A DNA stretch of 17,532 bases from Phycisphaerae bacterium (lineage in GTDB: Bacteria > Planctomycetota > Phycisphaerae > SM23-33). This document shows, piece by piece, positions 8,276 through 17,532 of this stretch. Under the pieces are notes generated by a model. It did not search any database and was not told where the DNA came from. It saw only the letters and a program-made list of their open reading frames with translations. The first letter of the stretch is position 1; each line of letters begins with the position of its first letter. The DNA is taken from positions 1-17,532 of the forward strand of contig JAUWQU010000007.1 of the NCBI GenBank assembly GCA_030610965.1, written 5' to 3'. The position numbers and the translations under genes are program-made.

Positions 8276-9147
8276 TACTGGCCGCGGCGAAGGCTTCGCA
8301 GTTCGATATGTTCCAGATGTTCGTCAGCGCGGTGCTGTTCGTGCTCTCGGCCGCCGCGGCGTATATCGGCTACTTGCCTATTCGCGACATCGTACGGCGC
8401 CGCGAGAAGGAGTACGACCTCATCTTTCGCCGGGTGCTGCTGCTGGACATCCCGCCGCGGATGATAACCATGCTCACGGGCATGGTCATCCTGGTGCTGG
8501 GCTTCATGGGCTACGCGCTGACTCGGTCTGTCTGGGGCGTGCTGCCGCTGGGCTTCCTCGGCGCGCTGCTGCCGCACGCGATGATCCGCTACCTCCGCCG
8601 CCGCCGGCTCAAGAGGCTCGAAGAGCAGCTCGTCGGCGGCGTGCAGACGCTCGCCAGCGGCGTCCGCGCGGGGCTTAACCTTGTGCAGTCGCTGGCGATG
8701 GTGGCACGCGACGGGCCCTCGCCGCTTCGGCAGGAATTCCGCCACCTCACCCGCGAGTACGAGTACGGCATCTCGCTGGAAGAGGCCATGGGCAACGCGG
8801 CCGAGCGGATCGGATCGAGCGACTTCCGCCTGCTTTTCGCGGCCTTGCAGACTCACCGCGAGCGAGGCGGCGACCTCGGCGAGACTCTCGACCGCATATG
8901 CGACAGCATCCGCGAGATTCAGCGGCTGGAGGGGCAAGTTCAGACGCTCACGGCCCAAGGCAGGGCCACCGCCCGCTGGCTGGCGGCGATGCCGGTCATA
9001 ATCCTGGGCATTCTGTACATTATTGACGCGGGCGGTGTGAAGCAGATGTTCACCGAGCCCGTAGGCAACATGCTGCTCGGCTTGATCGGGCTGCTGACTT
9101 TCCTGGGCTTCCTGTGGATTCGCAAGGTCATCGCGATAGACATTTGA
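8272..9147 (+). CDS. tadB: Tad inner-membrane platform protein TadB
   Basis: A 291-residue protein with a T2SSF (GspF-like) domain at about residues 118-245. It includes LEEQLVGGVQTLASGVRAG, EYGISLEEAM and RERGGDLGETLDRI, all characteristic of TadB. Hydrophobic segments lie at about residues 15-37, 61-82, 84-103, and two near the C-terminus. With TadC it forms the cytoplasmic-membrane platform on which TadA acts. The ATG at 8272 overlaps the tadA stop, and GGGGGTG at 8260-8266 supplies a ribosome site, so translational coupling with tadA is likely. The frame is open far upstream of 8272 inside tadA, but that stretch is Arg/His-rich shadow translation. The length fits the family. Confidence 0.93.
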   Translation: MILAAAKASQFDMFQMFVSAVLFVLSAAAAYIGYLPIRDIVRRREKEYDLIFRRVLLLDIPPRMITMLTGMVILVLGFMGYALTRSVWGVLPLGFLGALLPHAMIRYLRRRRLKRLEEQLVGGVQTLASGVRAGLNLVQSLAMVARDGPSPLRQEFRHLTREYEYGISLEEAMGNAAERIGSSDFRLLFAALQTHRERGGDLGETLDRICDSIREIQRLEGQVQTLTAQGRATARWLAAMPVIILGILYIIDAGGVKQMFTEPVGNMLLGLIGLLTFLGFLWIRKVIAIDI

Positions 9148-9148
9148 C

Positions 9149-10165
9149 ATGAACGCGATTATTCAGAACTCGATGGCGGCGCTCCTGGCCGCCAGGGCGC
9201 AGGTGATGCAGGTCGGGCTCGACCCGTCCGAGTTGCAGCCCGAGCAGTCGTTCTGGCAGATGCTCGGGGCTTGGGACGTCATCCTGTCGGTGCTGATCCT
9301 GGTTGACGTTGCGTTGCTGATCTACTCCATATTCAGCCAGTCCGCCAACGTGAGGCTTTCGCCGGATCGCGAGGCGGCCTTGGCGACGGGCCATACCGAC
9401 CGCAAAACGGTGTTCGAGACCGGCGGTATAAAACCCCTGATGTGGCTGCTGCTGCCGCTCACACACCGGATGAACCTGCCCAGGGCGAAAAGGTGGATTC
9501 GAGGCAAGCTGATCGCAGCGGGCAACCCGGATTACTACACGCCGGAGGAGTACCTGGCGCTGGCGCTGGCGTCGGGGACCATGCTGGGGGTGCTGCTGGA
9601 GGTATGCTTCCTGGCGGTGATGCGCTCGTTCAGTGTAACGATCTTCATGTTGGGCCTGGGCCTTGGGATCATGATGACGATCTACCAGATCTACAACCGC
9701 GCCGAGAAACGCATCCGCCTCATATCCAAGCGGGTGCCGTACTCGCTGGACCTCATAAGCCTGGCCATGGGCGCCGGCGCCACGTTCACCGAGGCCACCC
9801 AGACCGTCGTCCGCGAGGCCGGGGACGATCCGTTCAATACCGAACTCAAGACCATGCTCGCCGAGATGGAGCTTGGCACGACCCGCCGCAAGGCCCTGCG
9901 CAACCTGGCCGAGAGGGCCCCGCTGGACAGCCTGCGGAGCATAGCCGCCAGCGTCATTCAGGCAGAGGAACTCGGCACTCCGCTCGGCGAGGTGCTTCAC
10001 CAGCAGGCGAGCCTGCTTCGGCTGCACCGGTCGGTGCGGGCCGAGAACGCCGCAGCCGTCGCCAGCGTGAGAATACTGGTGCCCAGCCTGCTCATTCTGA
10101 TTGCCGTGGTGATCGCGCTGTTCGGTCCGGCTATCCTGCGGATTGTTGAGAGAGGGTTGTTCTAA
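9149..10165 (+). CDS. tadC: Tad inner-membrane platform protein TadC
   Basis: A 338-residue protein with a second T2SSF domain at about residues 195-310 (PYSLDLISLAMGAGATFTEA, LGTTRRKALRNLAERAP, ASVIQAEELGTPLGEVL), typical of TadC. Membrane segments lie at about 42-62, 130-150, 155-185, and at the C-terminus (VRILVPSLLILIAVVIALFG). It pairs with TadB in the inner-membrane platform. The ATG is one base after the tadB stop. I see no good Shine-Dalgarno site directly before it, so translation probably depends on coupling to tadB. Its TAA shares one base with the start of the next gene. Confidence 0.92.
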   Translation: MNAIIQNSMAALLAARAQVMQVGLDPSELQPEQSFWQMLGAWDVILSVLILVDVALLIYSIFSQSANVRLSPDREAALATGHTDRKTVFETGGIKPLMWLLLPLTHRMNLPRAKRWIRGKLIAAGNPDYYTPEEYLALALASGTMLGVLLEVCFLAVMRSFSVTIFMLGLGLGIMMTIYQIYNRAEKRIRLISKRVPYSLDLISLAMGAGATFTEATQTVVREAGDDPFNTELKTMLAEMELGTTRRKALRNLAERAPLDSLRSIAASVIQAEELGTPLGEVLHQQASLLRLHRSVRAENAAAVASVRILVPSLLILIAVVIALFGPAILRIVERGLF

Positions 10166-11265
10166 TGGCTTCGGCGATGCCGGAACTCATTTTCGTCGCG
10201 GGCTCGCATCAGGGCGAGCGAGGGGTCATCATGACCAACACGGCTGTTCTTGGCCGGAGCCCCAATGCCGATGTCCGGCTGGTCGAGGAGGCGGCGTCCA
10301 GGGAGCACGTGCGGTTCCAGTTCACCCGCGAAGGCTGGGTGATGGAGAACCTTTCGGCCAACGGCACGCTGATCAACGGCAAGCGGTACAAAAGGAACAA
10401 GAAGGTCGTTCTGGACACCGGCGACGTCATGGGCGTGGGCCTGGAGACGAGAATGCTTTACGTCTCGCCCGGCGACGACCCGGAGGAGGCCCTTCAGCAG
10501 TGGCGACAGGCCAACCCGGCCGCCCAGCCCAAACCCGCCGAGCCACCCGCCAAGCAGGCCAGGCCGCGAGGCAAGGCCCCCGCGCTCCCGGCCGGCGAGG
10601 CGCCCGGCAAGGAAAAGCCGGCCCTCAAGGCGGGCAAGCAAGCCGTCGAGGGCTCCGAGGAAGATGGGCTAGGCGGGCCCCCCGCCAAGGGAAGCAAGAC
10701 CCTCAAGGTGGTCCTGCTTTCGGTCGTGCTGCTGGGTATGGTGGGCTTTGTCATTGCCCTGATGATGAGGGAAGACCCGGCGGACGGCAACGGCTCCCGC
10801 GGCGACGGGATACCCCGCCTGACGCCCGAGGAGATTACCAAGGCCCTGGAGGCGCCGCTCAGTCGGCCGCCCAGCCCCACACAAGCCGCCGCGGCGCTCA
10901 ACGCCGCCGTCAGCAGCTACACCAACAAGGCCCTCTGGGAAACAGGCGACCTTTATCGCTGCGTCAAGCAGTTCAAGCTCTACCGTGTTTACAGCCGGAG
11001 CCCGGGCTTTCCCCGCATCCAGAACGAGCGCATGGCCGACGCGGCCGCCAAGGAACTCGACGCGCTGATACGCGAGCAGTACAGCACGGCCTGGAAGTTC
11101 GAGATGGCCAAGAACTATCGCAATGCCAAGCAAGTCTTCGAGGAGTTTGAGCGGCTGCTTCCGGTGGGCGAGGTGGAACGCAACAGCCAAGTGTTCAAGG
11201 TCATCATCACCAACGTCCGGCAGCACCGTACCTACATCAAGAGCCAGATGGGCAAAAAGCGATGA
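10165..11265 (+). CDS. Membrane-anchored FHA-domain protein closing the Tad cluster
   Basis: A 366-residue protein. Residues about 6-100 form an FHA domain with canonical phosphothreonine-binding residues: G30-R31, S45-R46, H48 and N66-G67. Residues about 110-178 are a Pro/Ala/Lys-rich flexible linker. One membrane helix spans about 180-202. The C-terminal about 160 residues should be extracytoplasmic, and include a helical, TPR-like stretch near residues 295-335 (EQYSTAWKFEMAKNYRNAK). GAGAGAGGG at 10148-10156 lies 8 bases before the ATG at 10165, favouring it over the in-frame ATG at 10177. The start overlaps the tadC stop by one base, so it belongs to the Tad run. It looks like a linker that binds a phosphoprotein inside the cell and a partner outside. 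That role is inference, and I know no named family for the full length. Confidence 0.85.
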   Translation: MASAMPELIFVAGSHQGERGVIMTNTAVLGRSPNADVRLVEEAASREHVRFQFTREGWVMENLSANGTLINGKRYKRNKKVVLDTGDVMGVGLETRMLYVSPGDDPEEALQQWRQANPAAQPKPAEPPAKQARPRGKAPALPAGEAPGKEKPALKAGKQAVEGSEEDGLGGPPAKGSKTLKVVLLSVVLLGMVGFVIALMMREDPADGNGSRGDGIPRLTPEEITKALEAPLSRPPSPTQAAAALNAAVSSYTNKALWETGDLYRCVKQFKLYRVYSRSPGFPRIQNERMADAAAKELDALIREQYSTAWKFEMAKNYRNAKQVFEEFERLLPVGEVERNSQVFKVIITNVRQHRTYIKSQMGKKR

Positions 11266-11308
11266 CGCACTCGGGCGTAACTGGCGACGGCTGAATGCTC
11301 TCTGTGCC

Positions 11309-12259
11309 TCACTTTCCGCGCAGGAATCGGTCGTCGGCATCGGTGAAGACTGTCGGCGCGGCGGGCATGCGGGCGAGGTCGAAGCGTTCGATCATCTCTT
11401 CCAGCGATATCTCCCGCGGGCTCTCTATCGCACCGCTCCACGCGGCCAGGAGGCCCAGGATCCGCTGCGGAGTTGCCCCGATGCCGTGGTAGTAGGCCAG
11501 GCGCGTGTCGCCGTGCCGCTTGGCCAGGCGCCGCCCGTCGGGCCCGACCACAAGCGGCAGGTGCCAGTAGGCCGGCTCGGGCCCGATATCCAAAAGCCGG
11601 CGAAGATGAATCTGCCGGGCGGCGGATTCCAGCAGGTCATCCCCGCGAACGATGGCGTCCACGCCGGCCTCGGCGTCGTCGACGACCACCGCCAATTGGT
11701 ATGCGGGCAGGCGCTGGCTGCGATAGATCACGAAGTCGCCGCACGTCCGCGTCAGGTCGAACTCCCGGGCCCCAGCGAACCGGTCGGCCACCTCGATCGC
11801 CCCGGCCTCGACCTTCACACGCCACGCGGCGGGCCTGCCCGTTCGGGCGAGAGCTTCCTCGGCCGAGGCGTACAGGCCGCGGCACGTGCCAGGATAGGCG
11901 AACACCCCATCTTCCGCATGCGGCGCCCCGGCCGCCGTCAGGACATCCTTGCGGCTGCACACGCACGGATAGGCCGCGCCAAGGGCCACCAGCCTGCCCA
12001 GGGCCGATTCGTAGGCCGACATGTCACGCAACTGCCACTTGACGGGCTCGGACCAGTCCAGGCCCAGCCACTTCAGCTCGGCCAGCATCGCCTCGGCCGC
12101 GTCGGGTTTGACACGCGGCCCGTCGATGTCCTCAATGCGCATGAGCACCTTCCAGCCGCGCTGCCGGGCCAGCAGATAGTTGACCAGGAACGTCCGCAGG
12201 TTGCCCAGGTGCAGCGCCCCGGTGGGCGACGGAGCCAGCCTGGTGGTTGTTTCGCTCAT
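11309..12259 (-). CDS. gluQ: Glutamyl-Q tRNA(Asp) synthetase
   Basis: A 316-residue protein, close to the about 300 residues usual for GluQ-RS and far shorter than full glutamyl-tRNA synthetase, because the anticodon-binding domain is absent. It begins MSETTTRLAPSPTG, with the class I HIGH motif as HLGN (17-20). The KMSKS equivalent is the RRLAKRHGD stretch near residue 245. A zinc site is visible as C99, C101, Y122 and C126, matching the CxC...YxxxC pattern of E. coli GluQ-RS. The enzyme attaches glutamate to the queuosine base at position 34 of tRNA(Asp). The frame stays open upstream to 12514, but that part is low-complexity and runs through a candidate promoter, so the ATG at 12259 is preferred. 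It converges on the Tad run with a 43-bp gap that shows no clear terminator. Confidence 0.92.
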   Translation of the reverse strand: MSETTTRLAPSPTGALHLGNLRTFLVNYLLARQRGWKVLMRIEDIDGPRVKPDAAEAMLAELKWLGLDWSEPVKWQLRDMSAYESALGRLVALGAAYPCVCSRKDVLTAAGAPHAEDGVFAYPGTCRGLYASAEEALARTGRPAAWRVKVEAGAIEVADRFAGAREFDLTRTCGDFVIYRSQRLPAYQLAVVVDDAEAGVDAIVRGDDLLESAARQIHLRRLLDIGPEPAYWHLPLVVGPDGRRLAKRHGDTRLAYYHGIGATPQRILGLLAAWSGAIESPREISLEEMIERFDLARMPAAPTVFTDADDRFLRGK

Positions 12260-12297
12260 GGGTGTCTCGGGTTCGCTCCCGGCCGAGCCGTTGGAGC

Positions 12298-12311
12298 CCC
12301 GCCTCGGCGGG
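12298..12311. repeat. Perfect short inverted repeat in the gluQ leader
   Basis: CCCGCC and GGCGGG are separated by 2 bases, which would fold as a 5-bp stem with a 4-base loop. It lies between the candidate gluQ promoter and the gluQ start, so it would sit in the 5' leader. There is no U-run after it on the minus strand, so a classic attenuator is not supported. Confidence 0.3.
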
Positions 12312-12340
12312 TCGGGCCGCCCCTGGGCGACAGGCCAGCC

Positions 12341-12367
12341 ATTATAGTGCATGCCCAGCCATGTAAA
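12341..12367 (-). promoter_or_regulatory. Candidate sigma70-type promoter for gluQ
   Basis: Read on the minus strand, TTTACA (12362-12367) and TATAAT (12341-12346) are separated by 15 bases. The -10 is perfect and the -35 matches 5 of 6, but the spacing is shorter than the usual 17. Transcription would start near 12334, giving a leader of about 75 bases before the gluQ ATG. Confidence 0.45.
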
Positions 12368-12392
12368 ACCAGTAACCGCAAGCTCGTAGCCG

Positions 12393-12445
12393 GCACCGGT
12401 GCGCCAGGCAGGCGGTGGGGCACTGCCTCCCCCTGGTGCTCTGCC
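12393..12445. repeat. Cluster of overlapping inverted repeats
   Basis: This segment contains the 10-bp palindrome GCACCGGTGC (12393-12402). It also contains AGGCAG/CTGCCT arms (12406-12411 and 12423-12428, loop 11), and flanking GCGCCAGG/CCTGGTGC arms (12401-12408 and 12432-12439) that overlap the first pair and pair with one G-U. GGCAG (12407-12411) can alternatively pair with CTGCC (12441-12445), which is followed by four T. Mutually exclusive stems may indicate a structured RNA or a weak terminator, but GC-rich DNA gives such patterns easily. Confidence 0.25.
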
Positions 12446-12548
12446 TTTTGTCGCGGGTTCATCCGATCTTTCAGCCGCCCCTGGCGGGGCGTGTGGTGGA
12501 GTTTGGCCGACCACGGTCAGAGACCGCTGTCCAGGCCGGCCGGGCTGT

Positions 12549-12565
12549 CGGCAAGGGCCTTGCCG
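12549..12565. repeat. Palindromic hairpin upstream of gyrA
   Basis: CGGCAAGG and CCTTGCCG flank one base, giving a practical 6-bp stem with a 5-base loop. It lies about 75 bp upstream of the candidate gyrA promoter. No T-run follows on either strand, so a terminator is unlikely. It may be a protein-binding palindrome or chance. Confidence 0.25.
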
Positions 12566-12624
12566 GCGAGCGTGTCGGCGGCGATTTCAGCCAATATTTA
12601 TAGGGTTTTCCTGCCTGTTTGCGC

Positions 12625-12653
12625 TACACATTGCCCGGTGCATCTGCGATAAT
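12625..12653 (+). promoter_or_regulatory. Candidate gyrA promoter with extended -10
   Basis: TACACA (12625-12630) and GATAAT (12648-12653) are 17 bases apart. The -10 matches 5 of 6 and is preceded by TGC (12645-12647), an extended -10 element that can offset the weak -35 (4 of 6). Transcription would start near 12660, leaving a leader of about 90 bases before the GTG start of gyrA. Confidence 0.45.
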
Positions 12654-12750
12654 AACTCGCTTTCGGCATCGGCGTGTTTGCAGGAACGCCTCAGGCGCCG
12701 TCGATGGCCCATTGACAGTGGCGAAAAGCCAAGAAGAACGGAGTTTCTAA

Positions 12751-15528
<2,778 letters not shown>

Positions 15529-15550
15529 GGCCTCCCGTGAGCGGGCGCCG

Positions 15551-15584
15551 TGGTTTGCGGAGCCCTCCGGGATTTCGCAAACCA
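15551..15584. terminator. Candidate bidirectional terminator hairpin
   Basis: TGGTTTGCG (15551-15559) and CGCAAACCA (15576-15584) form a perfect 9-bp stem with a 16-base loop, in the 87-bp gap between the convergent gyrA and histidine kinase genes. The place is right for a shared terminator. There is no clear T-run on either side, so termination by this stem is plausible but unproven. Confidence 0.5.
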
Positions 15585-15615
15585 GGGCACCCATCAAATC
15601 GGGCGTCGCGGAACT

Positions 15616-17247
15616 CTAGACCATCGTCTTGCCGAGCCCGTCGGTGTCGCCGGAATCTCTTCCGCGTGGCATGGCGGGCAGGGATATGGTGAAGGTCGTG
15701 CCCTCGGCGATGCTGGACTCCACCTCGATCGTGCCCTGGTGTTCCTGGACCACCTTTTTCGCCACCGCCAGGCCAAGGCCGGTTCCCTTCTGGCCCTTTG
15801 ACGAGTAGAAGGGCGTGAAGATGCGGTCGAGTTGGCCCTGGGGTATGCCGCTGCCGTTGTCGATAACCTTGACGATGACGTTGCGGTGCATCGAGTCGTA
15901 CTTGCTGGAGATGGTGACGGCGCCGGTCTGGGGCTCGACAGCATCCAAGCTGTTGCTGATGAGGTTCAGGAAAGCCTGGTTCAGCCCGGCCGCATCGGCG
16001 GGGATGGGCGGCAGGTCGTCAAGGTCGGTCAGCAGCGCCACCTGGAGCTCGTCGGCGTGGCGGTTGACCAGTTCGGCGCACTCCTTGAGCACGTGGTTTA
16101 CGTTGACGTTCTCCAGCATCGGCTCGCGAGCCTTGGAGAACGCGAGCATGTTGAGGATCAGGCCATTGATTCGCTCGATGTTTCGCTGGACGATCGGCCA
16201 GGCGGACTTCGCCTTGGCGACGTCGTCGGCCTGGAGGCCCATTTCCACCACGTCGATGCCGCCCCCGAGGGCCTGGAGGATGTTCTTGATGTGATGGCTG
16301 AGGAAGGCCACCGTCTCGCCCGCCGCGGCGAGCCTTTCCGACTGCACTGCCGCCTGGTGAAGCTTGACGTTTTCGATGGCAAGCCCGGCCTGATAACCGA
16401 TGGCCGTCAGCAGGCGGAGCTGCTCGGTCGAGTACGTTTGCTCCGAGACGCTGCAATCGATGTGGATGACGCCGAGTATCCGCTCCCGCCCGTTGATCGG
16501 CACGCAGATGGCGGATCGGATGCCGAAGTCGTGTACGCTTTTTCCGGCGGCGAATCGCTTGTCGCTCATCGCGTTGGAGCAGAGCACGCCGACCTTCTTG
16601 CTGACGACCTCGTGGATGATGGTCCGCGAGATGGGTATCTGCTCGTCGGGCAGCTCTTCGCCGATGCGTGCGGCCTCGAGGCTCAGCTCGTTATTCGCGC
16701 CGATAAGCAGGATGTATCCCCGGTCGGCCTTGAGGATGTCGAAGACCTTGTCGAGGGTCTTCTGAAGGAGCATCGGGATGTTGAAGGTGGACCCCAAATC
16801 GTTCATGAGGTCGTAAAGAACGCGGATGTTCTCTATGGCCTCGGCGCCGGCCTCGGGTGTGGGGATGACGACGGAGTCCTCGTTGCTGGGCAGGGTGGCG
16901 ACGATTGCGGCGTCGACGAGCGAGCCGTTTTCGTCCAGGTCCACGGTGGACTCGGTGGGTTTTCCGCCGCCGAAGACCAGCAGCGTCGTGCCGCAGCGGA
17001 TCTGATCGCCGCGGTGGACGGGCATCGGCCGCGTGACCTTCACGCCGTTTAGGTAAGTGCCGTTGGCCGAGCCGAGGTCCTCCAGCACCCACTCGCCGTT
17101 GCGGGGCACAAGAGCGGCGTGCCGGCGGGACACCGTCCTGTCGGTGAGCTTGGCCTCGCCGTTGGCGCGACCGACGACGTTCTCGCCGTCGAAAAGGTCG
17201 AAGGCGCGGTCCTTATCCGCTCCCTGGATGACCAGAATTGATGCCAC
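15616..17247 (-). CDS. Soluble FHA-GAF sensor histidine kinase
   Basis: Numbering is from the GTG at 17247 (543 residues). Residues 1-90 are an FHA domain with G26-R27, S40-R41, H43 and N62-G63 intact. A GAF domain follows at about 145-300 (ADRGYILLI, AICVPI, GVIHIDCS). The dimerisation helix carries LSHHIKNIL, with His318 as the likely phosphate acceptor. The ATPase part is complete: N box NLISNSLDA, G1 VIDNGSGIP, F box FTPFYSS and G2 GTGLGLAVA. There is no transmembrane sensor, so signals should be cytoplasmic: a phosphoprotein through FHA and a ligand or redox cue through GAF. No response regulator gene is adjacent. An in-frame ATG at 17313 would add 22 residues. I prefer GTG 17247 because the FHA fold begins there (ASILVIQG) and GGGTG lies 8 bases before it, but the ATG remains possible. 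Confidence 0.88.
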   Translation of the reverse strand: MASILVIQGADKDRAFDLFDGENVVGRANGEAKLTDRTVSRRHAALVPRNGEWVLEDLGSANGTYLNGVKVTRPMPVHRGDQIRCGTTLLVFGGGKPTESTVDLDENGSLVDAAIVATLPSNEDSVVIPTPEAGAEAIENIRVLYDLMNDLGSTFNIPMLLQKTLDKVFDILKADRGYILLIGANNELSLEAARIGEELPDEQIPISRTIIHEVVSKKVGVLCSNAMSDKRFAAGKSVHDFGIRSAICVPINGRERILGVIHIDCSVSEQTYSTEQLRLLTAIGYQAGLAIENVKLHQAAVQSERLAAAGETVAFLSHHIKNILQALGGGIDVVEMGLQADDVAKAKSAWPIVQRNIERINGLILNMLAFSKAREPMLENVNVNHVLKECAELVNRHADELQVALLTDLDDLPPIPADAAGLNQAFLNLISNSLDAVEPQTGAVTISSKYDSMHRNVIVKVIDNGSGIPQGQLDRIFTPFYSSKGQKGTGLGLAVAKKVVQEHQGTIEVESSIAEGTTFTISLPAMPRGRDSGDTDGLGKTMV

Positions 17248-17343
17248 GCTTGCTGCACCCAGTTCAACGAGAAAGGAGATAACTATTCCGACATGCCCAC
17301 GGCCGACGCGCATCTCGCCGGCTGCAAGCCCAATTGACTACTG

Positions 17344-17349
17344 ATTATA
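17344..17349 (-). promoter_or_regulatory. Possible second -10 element for the histidine kinase
   Basis: Read on the minus strand this is a perfect TATAAT. A start near 17337 would give a 24-base leader to the ATG at 17313 or about 90 bases to the GTG at 17247. No good -35 is seen at 16-18 bases, so it would need an activator or be inactive. Confidence 0.3.
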
Positions 17350-17455
17350 TACGTACGGCCCCAGCGATGGTTCGCCGCGATCCTTCTGCCGATTCAGCAA
17401 AGGGACGGTCCGCCCGGCCAGGGAAAACGATAAGAAGGGGCAGGGCCATTCGGGC

Positions 17456-17474
17456 ACTATCCTAATCAGATAGT
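17456..17474. promoter_or_regulatory. Operator-like inverted repeat over the kinase promoter
   Basis: ACTATC (17456-17461) and GATAGT (17469-17474) are perfect 6-base arms with a 7-base spacer. The right arm lies on the -10 and the left arm covers the predicted start region of the minus-strand promoter, as expected for a dimeric repressor site. No candidate regulator gene is in the window. Confidence 0.4.
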
Positions 17475-17498
17475 ACGATTAAACCCAAAGTTTGTCAA
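17470..17498 (-). promoter_or_regulatory. Sigma70-type promoter for the histidine kinase gene
   Basis: On the minus strand a perfect TTGACA (17493-17498) and TACTAT (17470-17475, 4 of 6) are separated by exactly 17 bases, in a locally AT-rich stretch unlike the GC-rich coding DNA. Transcription would start near 17463, giving a leader of about 150 bases to the ATG at 17313 or about 215 to the GTG at 17247. The remaining bases to the window end show no gene. Confidence 0.6.
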
Positions 17499-17532
17499 TG
17501 GCCTAAAGGTTCAAAGGCAGCTTTGTGGTCGG

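Larger units (their letters stand above)
12260..12750. other. Divergent intergenic region between gluQ and gyrA
   Basis: This 491-bp stretch carries no convincing gene. The open frames across it are Arg/Pro-rich shadows. It holds a candidate promoter for gluQ, a candidate promoter for gyrA, and several GC-rich inverted repeats (12298-12311, 12393-12445, 12549-12565), each listed separately. It is long for such a compact region, so a small RNA or leader regulation is possible but not shown. Confidence 0.6.

Noticed and set aside
11266..11308. Terminator between the Tad run and gluQ
   Set aside because: No inverted repeat with a convincing stem or T-run is visible in the 43-bp gap.
12260..12514. 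N-terminal extension of gluQ
   Set aside because: The extra 85 residues are Pro/Gly/Ala-rich, unlike the family, and overlap a candidate promoter. GluQ-RS proteins start just before the APSPTG motif.
15832..17052. 406-codon + strand frame opposite the histidine kinase
   Set aside because: Shadow of the minus-strand kinase, which has complete FHA, GAF and ATPase motifs.
17425..17455. Possible sigma54 promoter upstream of the kinase
   Set aside because: A minus-strand TGGCCC is present, but the GC expected at the -12 position is absent.

Overview
This is a GC-rich (mid-60s % by eye, not counted), gene-dense bacterial chromosomal window. The combination of a membrane Ser/Thr kinase with TPR repeats, several FHA-domain proteins, a Tad (type IVb pilus / Flp) cluster with a large TadG-like protein, and an unusual GyrA suggests Planctomycetota, perhaps Phycisphaerae. 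This is inference from protein style; there is no rRNA or other marker to prove it. No tRNA, rRNA, CRISPR array, IS element or phage gene was seen.

Layout. (1) Positions 2-11265, all + strand: one tight gene run, probably one operon entered in the middle. It holds the 3' part of a Ser/Thr protein kinase with a membrane segment and extracytoplasmic TPR-like repeats, a TadG-like protein, TadE, an unrecognised membrane-anchored protein, CpaB/RcpC, an FHA-TadA/CpaF fusion ATPase, TadB, TadC, and a membrane-anchored FHA protein. Gaps are 31 bp or less, and tadA/tadB and tadC/FHA overlap. (2) Positions 11309-12259, - strand: gluQ, the glutamyl-Q tRNA(Asp) synthetase, convergent with the Tad run. 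(3) Positions 12260-12750: a divergent intergenic region with a candidate promoter for each neighbour and several inverted repeats. (4) Positions 12751-15528, + strand: gyrA. (5) Positions 15529-15615: a short convergent gap with a perfect 9-bp hairpin. (6) Positions 15616-17247, - strand: a soluble FHA-GAF-histidine kinase. (7) Positions 17248-17532: its upstream region, with a good sigma70-type promoter overlapped by an operator-like inverted repeat.

How the genes work together. TadA (ATPase), TadB and TadC (inner-membrane platform), CpaB (periplasmic), TadE (pseudopilin) and TadG form much of a Tad pilus or secretion machine. The Flp pilin, secretin, TadZ and prepilin peptidase are not in the window and may lie upstream. 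The notable feature is signalling hardware in the same run: a Ser/Thr kinase at the 5' side, an FHA domain fused to the motor ATPase, and a second, membrane-anchored FHA protein at the 3' end. Both FHA domains keep the residues used for phosphothreonine binding. The most interesting hypothesis here is that this Tad machine is controlled by threonine phosphorylation, by analogy with the PpkA/Fha control of type VI secretion. gluQ and gyrA are housekeeping genes. GyrA carries natural replacements at the two main quinolone-contact positions.
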